Shown here in pieces: positions 56,867 through 64,000 of a stretch of DNA of 64,000 bases; position 1 is the first letter of the stretch; each line of letters starts with the position of its first letter. The position numbers and the translations under genes were made by a program. Below the pieces are notes generated by a model. The model had not been told where the DNA came from. It worked only from the letters and a program-made list of their open reading frames with translations, and did no database searches. This stretch comes from Hylemonella sp. Its GTDB lineage: Bacteria > Pseudomonadota > Gammaproteobacteria > Burkholderiales > Burkholderiaceae_C. Location: positions 1-64,000 of the forward strand of contig JAUYQZ010000045.1 in NCBI GenBank assembly GCA_030695415.1, written 5' to 3'.

Positions 56867-58462
56867 CTAGGAGCAGCCTGCCGGCGGCACGGCATCGCTC
56901 ATCCACGATGCGGGCAGGACCGCGGCCCAATCCACCGGCCGGCTGGTGTCCACCTGTATGGCGTACGCCAGTTCCTCACCCTGCAGCGGCTCACGCTGTT
57001 GCAGCTGTCGCTCCAGCACGGCCAGATCGGCCTCCGAGGGATCCCCTCCCGCCTGCACCCGTTGCAGCACACGCTGGCGCAAGACCTCGACCGGCGCGTC
57101 CAGCGCCAGGATGCGGCAGGGCAGGCCCAGCGCCTGCGCCACGGCCATCAGCGCGCCCCGTTGCGCCACCTTCAGGCAGGTGGCATCCACCAGCACCGGC
57201 AGGCCGTCAGACAGCACATCGCGCGCCAGCTCGGCCAGACGCTCGTAGGTGCGGCGGGTGGCCTCGGCGGTGTAGATGCCTTGCGGGATCTGTTCCGCGC
57301 TCCTGGCCAGCATCGGCAGCCCATGCAGGCGCTTGCGCTCCACGTCGGCCTTGATGCGCACGATGCCCAGCCGCTCGATCAGCGCCTGGGTCTGGCTGCT
57401 CTTGCCCGAACCGGATACGCCGTTCACCAGCCACAGGGCCGGGGTGCGCGCCTGCGTGCACCGGATCGCCAGCTGCAGGTAGCCGGCCACCGCGCGCCGC
57501 GCTGCGTCATCCTGCCCCTGCTGCTGCGACAGGCGCAGCGCCGCGACCTTGGCACGCACCATGGCGCGGTAGCACTGGTAGTAAGGCAGCAGCTGAAGCG
57601 CGCTGTAGTCGCCGGTGTGTTCCAGGTAGGCGTTGAGCAGGCGCCAGGCCAGGTCGGCGCGGCCATGCGCCTGCAGGTCCATCAGCACAAAGGCGATGTC
57701 GGCCAGCACGTCGATCCAGCGGAATCCGGGATTGAACTCGATGGCGTCGAAGAGTTGCGGCTGCCCGTCGATCAGCACCAGGTTGCCCAGATGCAGGTCA
57801 CCATGGCCCTCGCGCACCCAGCCCTGCTCGCGGCGTTGCGCCATCAAAGTCCGGAGCTGCCCGCCCTGCACCTCGCTCCAGCGCTGCACGGTCTGCAAGG
57901 TCGCGGCCAGCGGGGTGTTGGCGACAGCGGCCCGCACATCGTCGAAGTTGTGCGCGACGGCCTCGCGTACCGAGGCCGGGCTGCCCCAGGGACTGTCGGC
58001 CCCGGCCACGGCCGCTGCGGCATGAAACGCCGCCAGGTGGCTTGCCAGGCGGTCGATGTGCGCGGGCTGCAGTTCGCCCCGGTCGACGCGGTGACTCAGC
58101 AGGTCCTCCTGCGCAAAGCGGCGCATGTGCACGGCCCACTCCAGCACGGGATCCGTGGCGCCCAGCGCCTGCAACGGCACGATGCGCGGCGCCGCCAGGG
58201 TTCCGGTGACCGCCACCACGCCCAGGTAGATGCCGGGCGCCGTGCGGTGGTTGATGCGCTGCTCCTCCTCGCAGGCGGCGCGGCGCAGGGCGAGCGTGCT
58301 GTAGTCGAGAAAATCCAGCGCCAGCGGCTTCTTGAACTTGTAGGCGTGCTCCCCCGCCAGCAGCACCCAGGAGATATGGGTCTCGATGCAGTCGATGGCC
58401 TGGACACCGTGCGCAAAGGCGGCCGGCGTCTGCCGCAAGCGGGCGATGAGCGCGGCGGACAT
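56867..58462 (-). CDS. Aminoglycoside-phosphotransferase-like kinase fused to a P-loop kinase
   Basis: In this 531-residue fusion the N-terminal part has an APH/choline-kinase-like core (REGHGDLHLGNLVLIDGQPQLFDAIEFNPG with the catalytic Asp). The C-terminal part starts with Walker A VNGVSGSGKSSQTQALIERL, as in gluconate- or polynucleotide-kinase-like P-loop enzymes. This two-domain arrangement is known in proteobacteria without a defined substrate. It is transcribed with the HDAC gene 66 bases upstream on the same strand. Confidence 0.85.
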   Translation of the reverse strand: MSAALIARLRQTPAAFAHGVQAIDCIETHISWVLLAGEHAYKFKKPLALDFLDYSTLALRRAACEEEQRINHRTAPGIYLGVVAVTGTLAAPRIVPLQALGATDPVLEWAVHMRRFAQEDLLSHRVDRGELQPAHIDRLASHLAAFHAAAAVAGADSPWGSPASVREAVAHNFDDVRAAVANTPLAATLQTVQRWSEVQGGQLRTLMAQRREQGWVREGHGDLHLGNLVLIDGQPQLFDAIEFNPGFRWIDVLADIAFVLMDLQAHGRADLAWRLLNAYLEHTGDYSALQLLPYYQCYRAMVRAKVAALRLSQQQGQDDAARRAVAGYLQLAIRCTQARTPALWLVNGVSGSGKSSQTQALIERLGIVRIKADVERKRLHGLPMLARSAEQIPQGIYTAEATRRTYERLAELARDVLSDGLPVLVDATCLKVAQRGALMAVAQALGLPCRILALDAPVEVLRQRVLQRVQAGGDPSEADLAVLERQLQQREPLQGEELAYAIQVDTSRPVDWAAVLPASWMSDAVPPAGCS

Positions 58463-58528
58463 GCGATGTCGGGTGCGGCGTGGCCGGGACTGGAGATAGG
58501 TGAAGCGGCCTCGCCGGCAGCAGGCGCT

Positions 58529-59461
58529 TCAGCGGCCCATCAGCGCCTGCACGTGGGCGGCCGTGCCGCTGGCCAGGCCTTCCAGGCTGTAGCCGCCTTC
58601 GAGCACGGAGACCACGCGGCCCTGGGCCGTTTCCTCGGCCACGGCCATCAGCTCGCGCGTGATCCAGTGGTAGTCCTCGTCGGTGAACTTCAGGCCGCCC
58701 AGCGGGTCCAGGTGATGGGCGTCGAAACCGGCCGAGATGATGAGCAGCTCGGGCGCAAACTCGCGCAGCGCCGGCAGCAGCACGTCCCTCATGGCCGCGC
58801 GGAAGGCGGCCGAGCCGGTGCCGCGCGGGAACGGCACGTTGACGATGTTGTGGGCCACGCCCGTCTCGTTCTTCGCGCCGGTGCCCGGGTAAAACTGCCC
58901 CTGGTGGCAGGAGCCATAGAACAGGTCCGGGTCGTCGTAAAAACTGTTCTGCGTACCGTTGCCGTGGTGCACGTCGAAGTCCACCACTGCCACGCGCTTG
59001 AGGCCATGCTGCGCGCGCGCATGCACCGCCGCGATGGCCGCCTGGTTGAACACGCAAAAGCCCATGGCCTCCCCCGCCTCGGCATGGTGGCCGCAGGGGC
59101 GCGTGGCGCAGAAGACGTTCTTCGCCTGCTTGGCCACCACGTCGTCCACGCCCGCACAGGCCGCCCCTACGCAGCGCAGCACCGCCTCCAGCGTGCCGGG
59201 CGACATGATGGTGTCACCGCCGTCCAGGGCGCGGTAGCCCTGCTCGGGCGCCATGTCCTTCACCGCCTCCACGTAGTCGGGTGTGTGAATGTGCAGCACC
59301 TGCTCGAACGTGCCCAGAGGCGCATCGCGCCAGACGGCGTCGGCAAAGGCCGGCGTCCGCAGCGCGGCCAGCACGGCTTCCAGGCGCTCGGGGGATTCGG
59401 GGTGGTGCGGGCCGGGCCTGTGGTTGAAACAGGCTTCGTGGGTGTAGATCAAGGTGCTCAT
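58529..59461 (-). CDS. Histone deacetylase-like (class II HDAC/acetylpolyamine amidohydrolase family) protein
   Basis: The 310-residue Zn-dependent amidohydrolase starts MSTLIYTHEACFNHRPGPHHPESPERLEAV, with GAGGAG upstream. Family features are PCGHHAEAGEAMGFCVFNQAAIAA and the metal site VVDFDVHHGNGTQNSFYDDP, with ISAGFDAHHLDPLGGL further on. The substrate may be a lysine, polyamine or amino sugar acetyl group. Its start is 14 bases after the OGT-like gene stop, so the two are probably co-expressed. Confidence 0.93.
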   Translation of the reverse strand: MSTLIYTHEACFNHRPGPHHPESPERLEAVLAALRTPAFADAVWRDAPLGTFEQVLHIHTPDYVEAVKDMAPEQGYRALDGGDTIMSPGTLEAVLRCVGAACAGVDDVVAKQAKNVFCATRPCGHHAEAGEAMGFCVFNQAAIAAVHARAQHGLKRVAVVDFDVHHGNGTQNSFYDDPDLFYGSCHQGQFYPGTGAKNETGVAHNIVNVPFPRGTGSAAFRAAMRDVLLPALREFAPELLIISAGFDAHHLDPLGGLKFTDEDYHWITRELMAVAEETAQGRVVSVLEGGYSLEGLASGTAAHVQALMGR

Positions 59462-59474
59462 ACCAGGTTTCTCC

Positions 59475-61691
59475 TCATCGGATGACGGAATCCATCGAGA
59501 TTTGCGCAAGGCGACCCACCCGGTCGGCGGCGCATCGCTCCTGCCAGCAACGACGATAGGCCGCCTCCATGGCTCGGGCAAAATCCGGCGCGTTCATCAG
59601 CGCGCTGCCTTGCATACGCCCACGTAAGCTGGCCCGAAGCTCGGCCAAGCGGGGAAGGTCGCCACTCAGTTGGGCCACTCTCTCGACAAAGGCGGACTCG
59701 CTCCAGACGGCAAGCTCAGGCAATCCGAGATTGTTCAACTGGCTCCAACCGGCACGCCCCACGATCGTCGAGCCGACCAGAGAAACCACGGGGACCCCCA
59801 TCCAGTAAGCATCCAGACTGGTCGTGTGCCCGTTGTATGGCAGGGTATCTAGCGCGATATCCGTCTCATGGTAAGTGTCGAGATAGTTGTCCCGCGGCTG
59901 ACGCCCGACGAAACGGATTCGGTCCGCTGCGATGCCATCTTGGGCAAAGGCATTCAGTACTCGCTCGCGGGCACTGCCCTCTGGTGCCAGCATGATCAAC
60001 CTCGATCCGTCCACGGCTGCCATGGTCCGCGCCCAAAGCGCCAGTGTGGCGTTTGAAACTTTCAGGTAACTGTTGAGGCAACCGAAGGTCACGTGCCCCA
60101 TGGCCAGCGCAGGAAGCGGGCCGACAGGGCGATCTCCCTGCAAAGGGTCGTAGCACCAGAACGTGCTGGGCAGGCGAACAGACCGCTCGGTATAGCGCCC
60201 CTCATCCGGAGCATCGGTAGGATCCAGCCAAGGATCCGTCAAACGATAGTCCATGCCCGGATTTCCTGTCGTTCCGGGATAAGCCAGCCAGGCAATCTGG
60301 ACCGGTGCCGCCCGTTTCGCGAACACCAGCTGACGCCCATTGGCCATATGCATGGTCAGGTCCACAAGGACGTCAATCTGGTCGCCCCGGATTAGATCGA
60401 CCACCACGTCATCGCTGAAGGCCGTGATCTCACGCCAGTGATCCGCGTATCCAGCGATCCGATCTGTGTAAATGTCCCGCAGCCTAACGTCGGCATAACA
60501 GAAGACCTCAACTTGTCTATGATCATGGCTAGACAAGAGCGGGATCGAGAAAAGCGCTTGGCAATGGTCGCAGAAATCGGGCGACAGGTATCCGATCCTC
60601 AACCGCCGATTCGGATCTCGGCTCGTAGCGTCTAGCGGCAATTCGGCATCAGCTCTACCATGCCGGCTTCCCCAGTTCTGTGCGGCCTCGTAGATATCCC
60701 TTTCGCCGAGGGTCGGCGAGAACGAGGCGTAGTAAACGAGATTGCTATGAGCCCCGACATTGGCGGGATCGATGTCGATCACTTCACGCAAAACGCCCAG
60801 CGCCTCATCGACTCGCCCAATGTCCTTAAACGCGTTGGCAAGATCGATGCGCGCTGACGAAGAGGCTGGAGCCAGGTCGATGGCTCTCTTCAGAACCTCG
60901 ATGGCCGCATCGGGCTTCTGCATATGGACTAGTAGCTCCCCCAGCGTGCCCCAACCTATGGCGGCGTCCGGCTCCACGGCGATGGCCTTGCGAGCCGCCT
61001 CTTCGGCTTGAGCATAACGGCGCAGCTGCTTTAGCGCGCCGGCCAGCATCGACCAAGCCTTTGCAGAGCGCGCATCAAGCTCGACGGCCTTCATCGATGC
61101 CTCTGCGGCTTCGCCAAAATTCTTCTGGGCAAACAGCACATTGCTCAGGTTCAGCCAGCCCTCAGCCAACCCGGGAGCCATCGCCACCGCGCGGCGTCCC
61201 GCACCATCTGCCTCTTCAAGCTTACCTTGCACGAGCAGCATCGAAGAAAGGCTGGAATAAGCCGCCGCCAGTGTCGGATCCAGTTGAATCGCCTGCCGCA
61301 GGGCCTCTGTCGCCTCGCCAATGCGCCCCTGCGTCGCCCTCAAAATGCCAAGGTTTGCATGGGGCAAGGCATACGATGGAGCGAGTCGGATAGACCTCAG
61401 ATAGCAGGCCTCGGCCTTGCCGAGCTCTCCCAACTCGGCGTACTGTAGTCCGATGTTGTTCTGGGCGTCCGGATTGCCATGCGCAAGAAGGTCGGTCTTG
61501 TCGAGCGCAGCGCACGCATCATCGCGACGACCCTGACCACGCAGTGCAATTGCCAGGTGATACCAGCCTTCGGGCAACTCAGGGGCCACCTGGAGTGCAA
61601 GCCGGCAACACTGCTCCGCCAAGTCGTAGCGTCCCCCAGAAGATGCAGATGCGGCTTGGGAAATGCACTGAAGCAAGAATTGATCACTCAT
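59475..61691 (-). CDS. TPR-containing SPINDLY/O-GlcNAc transferase-like glycosyltransferase (GT41)
   Basis: The 738-residue protein has about nine TPR repeats in residues 1-330 (e.g. PELPEGWYHLAIALRGQGRRDDACAAL). The OGT-type catalytic region follows, with GYLSPDFCDHCQALFSIPLL (candidate catalytic His), APVQIAWLAYPGTTGNPGMDYRLTD and ALDTLPYNGHTTSLDAYWMGVPVVSLVG for sugar-nucleotide binding. It is predicted to O-glycosylate proteins, possibly flagellin or other surface proteins. Its base composition is lower in GC than that of its neighbours, a hint of horizontal origin. Two small genes precede it. Confidence 0.9.
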   Translation of the reverse strand: MSDQFLLQCISQAASASSGGRYDLAEQCCRLALQVAPELPEGWYHLAIALRGQGRRDDACAALDKTDLLAHGNPDAQNNIGLQYAELGELGKAEACYLRSIRLAPSYALPHANLGILRATQGRIGEATEALRQAIQLDPTLAAAYSSLSSMLLVQGKLEEADGAGRRAVAMAPGLAEGWLNLSNVLFAQKNFGEAAEASMKAVELDARSAKAWSMLAGALKQLRRYAQAEEAARKAIAVEPDAAIGWGTLGELLVHMQKPDAAIEVLKRAIDLAPASSSARIDLANAFKDIGRVDEALGVLREVIDIDPANVGAHSNLVYYASFSPTLGERDIYEAAQNWGSRHGRADAELPLDATSRDPNRRLRIGYLSPDFCDHCQALFSIPLLSSHDHRQVEVFCYADVRLRDIYTDRIAGYADHWREITAFSDDVVVDLIRGDQIDVLVDLTMHMANGRQLVFAKRAAPVQIAWLAYPGTTGNPGMDYRLTDPWLDPTDAPDEGRYTERSVRLPSTFWCYDPLQGDRPVGPLPALAMGHVTFGCLNSYLKVSNATLALWARTMAAVDGSRLIMLAPEGSARERVLNAFAQDGIAADRIRFVGRQPRDNYLDTYHETDIALDTLPYNGHTTSLDAYWMGVPVVSLVGSTIVGRAGWSQLNNLGLPELAVWSESAFVERVAQLSGDLPRLAELRASLRGRMQGSALMNAPDFARAMEAAYRRCWQERCAADRVGRLAQISMDSVIR

Positions 61692-61745
61692 CGAAATTCA
61701 GTTGTCAAACGAGCCGGTCTCTTGGGTAAGTCTTCGCTTTGGAAG

Positions 61746-61916
61746 CTATGCCTTTTTATGATTGTCCCCCATTTGGGTATCTGGCCTGCCCAATCGAAAT
61801 AGTGCATGGATAGCCGTGCTGCTGGCGTTCATGGTGTGACTGGGAATGGCAGCAGGAAGAGCCACGCCAAGGAGTGCTGAGGATCTGACAAACGTGTCTG
61901 TAGCCCGTTTTTTCAT
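61746..61916 (-). CDS. Candidate small ORF upstream of the OGT-like gene
   Basis: This 56-codon ORF, too short for the track, begins MKKRATDTFVRSSALLGVAL, a signal-peptide-like N-terminus, and is preceded by GGAGGAG. That ribosome binding site lies at the end of the upstream small gene. The remaining sequence (PAAIPSHTMNASSTAIHALFR...) has no known match. Good translation signals and close spacing to the OGT-like gene support it modestly. Confidence 0.35.
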   Translation of the reverse strand: MKKRATDTFVRSSALLGVALPAAIPSHTMNASSTAIHALFRLGRPDTQMGDNHKKA

Positions 61917-61922
61917 CCCGGC

Positions 61923-62147
61923 TTACTCCTCCAAGTCACCCCAGCCGCTGACCTTGCTGAAGAGCACCTAGCCGGTGGGCACATGGACCACACGCACCAC
62001 GCCACCGGGCGGATGCGTGATGCTCTTGGCGGCCAAGGCGACGGCCAGCTCGCGGCTTGCCAGCATGGAACCGTTGCGGATGTTGGTGCGGGGCAGCGAT
62101 GCGACGATGGGGGAGGAGCTCTCGATCTTGTAGGACAAGGTGTTCAT
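61923..62147 (-). pseudogene. Small hypothetical gene interrupted by an in-frame amber codon
   Basis: From MNTLSYKIESSSPIV the frame runs 59 codons to TAG at 61968-61970, then continues in frame for 14 codons (VLFSKVSGWGDLEE) to TAA. The junction reads ...VVRVVHVPTG-stop-VLF. PTGEVLF would be a natural protein string, so a GAG-to-TAG change is the simplest explanation. The first part alone (61968-62147) could still be translated. Family unknown. The gap 62148-62329 contains nothing recognisable. Confidence 0.5.
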
Positions 62148-62329
62148 GGCAGCCTCACATGGGTGGATACGCGCTCGGAAAAACGTGGGCGTTACGCTTC
62201 GAAGCATCACAAAGGCCACTCAGCCCGTGGATGGGCCGCTGAACATCCGGTATTCCCGGAACTGAACGACCCAGCTCGAGTCCACCGCGCTCATGCCCGC
62301 GCGCGCAGCCAGCCGCCTAGGCCTGCCGC

Positions 62330-63559
62330 TTATCTGCCCCGCATGACCTGATCCAGTTGCTGCCCGAAGGTCTGCAGGACCTCATGCCAGTCTTGTTGCC
62401 TCTCATGACTTACGGGGAGCTCCAGTTCCAGTGCCTGGGCGCGGAACAGGTGCCCGAATGCGGAGTGCGCGTCGACAAAGTCGGAGGTTCCCAGTGGCTG
62501 CCCTCCATGCCTGGCTGCGCGCATGTCCGAGATGACGGAGGTATGCGCCGGGTAATAACCAAGGAACCAGCGCTCGAAGGTGCGTCCGTCTTCCAGGGGC
62601 ACGTCCTTCATGGTTTCGTAGAACACCTTGCCGCCCTCGAAGGCCAGGAGATTCTCACGCTGGGCAGGCGGTGTGCGCCGATCAAAATACGCATCCTTGA
62701 AGCGAAGCATGGCCCCGCTGGCGGACAAGGGGCTGACGTTGTCATCCGGGAAACGCCCGAATCGCACATGGGCGGCCATCCAGTCCCTCAACTTCGCGTC
62801 CTTCAGCCCGCTGAGTGCGACGATCGCCACATCACGATCTTCACTGCGCCAATTGCTGGCCCAGTTGGCTAAATCGATGCGGCGAACCACCTGAAAGTCG
62901 TTGGCATTGTCCGGATCGCGCCAGACATACCCGGGGGCGGGATAGAAGCGGCCTTGACCGTCCCACACCACGTGGGGCAGGGTCGCGTGCGGCGTGCCGT
63001 CCGGGTACAGCATCACCCGAAAATCATTCGGGTCGTTCGGATCGACCCACCGGTAGCCGTAGGCGGGATGAAACTGGCCATTGCCGGCCCAGACGACATG
63101 TGGCAAGGTCGGGTGCGGCGTGCCGTCCGGCTGCAGCTCGACGCCGAAATCATTCGGATCGTCGGGCCTGACCCAGCGATAACCGTCGGCAGGCCTGAAC
63201 TGTCCATTCGTAGACCACACCACGTGCGGCAGGCTCGGATGCGGCGTACCGGCCACGGGCCTGGGTTCGCCTTCATCGCTTGAAGGACGGTCGGGGGTGG
63301 AGGCGCAACCCGGCCCGCTGCCGCGGCGCGGGGATGGTTCGGTATCATCGGGCTCACGCGGCGGGCGTTCTCCCGATCCGGTTGTAGGCCGCACGTCGAT
63401 GCACGGGCCGCCTTCCCAGGGTGCACAGGCGGCGTGGCCGTCGCGCGGCGGCGGCATGAAGAGCCAGAGCACCAGCCCGAAAACCAGCCAGAGTCGCCAA
63501 TGCACCCCACGACCTGACCACGTGGACACACGACCCAGCAGCGCTCGCATCCTGTTCAT
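62330..63559 (-). CDS. Secreted or anchored protein with three 42-residue repeats
   Basis: The 409-residue protein is counted from MNRMRALLGRV, with GGGAGG upstream. An N-terminal hydrophobic segment (WLVFGLVLWLFMPPP) and DGHAAC suggest export or anchoring. A Pro-rich linker is followed by three tandem 42-residue repeats (GTPHPTLPHVVW...NGQF.PA.GYRWV.P.DPNDF.V). A helical C-terminal domain (about residues 220-409) contains FGHLFRAQALELELPV. Function is unknown. Confidence 0.75.
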   Translation of the reverse strand: MNRMRALLGRVSTWSGRGVHWRLWLVFGLVLWLFMPPPRDGHAACAPWEGGPCIDVRPTTGSGERPPREPDDTEPSPRRGSGPGCASTPDRPSSDEGEPRPVAGTPHPSLPHVVWSTNGQFRPADGYRWVRPDDPNDFGVELQPDGTPHPTLPHVVWAGNGQFHPAYGYRWVDPNDPNDFRVMLYPDGTPHATLPHVVWDGQGRFYPAPGYVWRDPDNANDFQVVRRIDLANWASNWRSEDRDVAIVALSGLKDAKLRDWMAAHVRFGRFPDDNVSPLSASGAMLRFKDAYFDRRTPPAQRENLLAFEGGKVFYETMKDVPLEDGRTFERWFLGYYPAHTSVISDMRAARHGGQPLGTSDFVDAHSAFGHLFRAQALELELPVSHERQQDWHEVLQTFGQQLDQVMRGR

Positions 63560-63663
63560 ATTGGCCTCCCCTTGCAGACATCTTAGATCGCCAAGTTCAG
63601 GAGTCAATCAGACTCGCCGATGTGCCGCCGCTCAGCCCCTCTCTTGGGTAGTGGTGCAAGCGC

Positions 63664-64000
63664 TCAGGCGCTGTAACCTGGCAACGAGAGCTCCGCCTGC
63701 AGCCCCCCCAGACGGGCCACCCCCAGCCGCACCTCGCCCTGATAGAGACCGGCGAGCTCCCGCGCGATGTCCAGGCCCAGGCCGGTGCCGGGGGTGCGCT
63801 CGTCGGCGCGCACGCCGCGCTCGAAGACGCGGCTGCGCTCGGTCTCGCTCAGGCCCGGCCCGTCGTCTTCAATCGTGATGCACAGCCGGCCATCGGCATG
63901 GCTGGCCGCCAGTAACACGCGGCTGCGTGCCCACTTGCAGGCGTTGTCCAGCAGATTGCCCAGCATTTCCTGCAGGTCCTGTGACTCGCCGGCGAACTGC
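63664..64000 (-). CDS. Sensor histidine kinase, C-terminal part (cut by window edge)
   Basis: The reading frame is open to the window edge. The visible 112 codons contain the HATPase_c domain: N box LQEMLGNLLDNACKWAR, G1 box EDDGPGLSE, F box RVFERGVRADERTPGTGLGLDIAREL. This is a PhoQ/EnvZ-class membrane histidine kinase; the N-terminal sensor part lies outside the window. The partner regulator is not seen. Confidence 0.93.
   Translation of the reverse strand, partial: QFAGESQDLQEMLGNLLDNACKWARSRVLLAASHADGRLCITIEDDGPGLSETERSRVFERGVRADERTPGTGLGLDIARELAGLYQGEVRLGVARLGGLQAELSLPGYSA

Overview
The window is high-GC, densely coded DNA from a betaproteobacterium. Burkholderiales, most probably Comamonadaceae, is the best fit. 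The grounds are an orphan Bug/TctC receptor, a MobA-type 3-hydroxybenzoate hydroxylase, an H1-like/SWIB protein, the thrS-infC-rpmI-rplT-pheS-pheT-ihfA-merR-tRNA-Pro block, and a dispersed palindrome (cttcgacaggctcagcccgaacgg type) familiar from that family. The assignment is inference from gene content; no rRNA is present.

Layout. 0-8 kb (minus): 2-oxoglutarate dehydrogenase genes sucA-odhB-lpdA, with propionyl-CoA synthetase prpE upstream. 8-11.4 kb: small and housekeeping genes (DUF2784, a zinc-ribbon Nudix hydrolase, two small hypotheticals, tRNA-Arg, DUF808) and a decayed ORF6N gene. 11.5-13.4 kb: a MobA-like flavin monooxygenase. 13.8-22.3 kb: a type I restriction-modification operon hsdM-hsdS-nuclease-hsdR-metalloprotease, ending beside tRNA-Pro. 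22.5-30.9 kb: the translation block, with attenuator-like terminators before thrS and pheS and a non-canonical infC start. 31-35 kb: a ketopantoate-reductase-like protein, isocitrate lyase with paired operators, a GGCT-like protein and the H1/SWIB protein. 35.4-43.7 kb: a ThDP enzyme, a TetR repressor with visible operators, and an operon of Bug receptor, Gfo/Idh/MocA dehydrogenase, DUF993 protein and sugar-phosphate-isomerase-like protein, convergent with an MFS exporter. 44-45.5 kb: a hypothetical protein and a CDF metal exporter. 45.5-54.7 kb: an aerobic carbon monoxide dehydrogenase cluster (coxM-S-L-G-D-E, a MocA-like cytidylyltransferase and a TIGR02466 protein) directly downstream of rcoM, a heme-PAS/LytTR CO sensor. 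55-64 kb: a membrane protein, GST, TusE/DsrC protein, kinase fusion, HDAC-like deacetylase, TPR/SPINDLY glycosyltransferase, two tiny genes (one amber-interrupted), a triple-repeat secreted protein and the end of a histidine kinase.

How it fits together. The most coherent system is CO oxidation. The large subunit has the form I signature AYRCSFR, and the regulator keeps the His, Cys and Met that correspond to known RcoM heme-pocket residues, so CO sensing and CO oxidation are linked in one locus. Central carbon genes (sucAB-lpd, prpE, aceA) suggest growth on organic acids, and the Bug/Gfo/DUF993/isomerase operon suggests uptake and oxidation of an unidentified polyol- or sugar-like compound under a TetR repressor. 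The least described elements are the nuclease inside the hsd operon, the thrS leader ORF, the membrane gene divergent from rcoM, and the glycosyltransferase-deacetylase pair with the small genes upstream of it.
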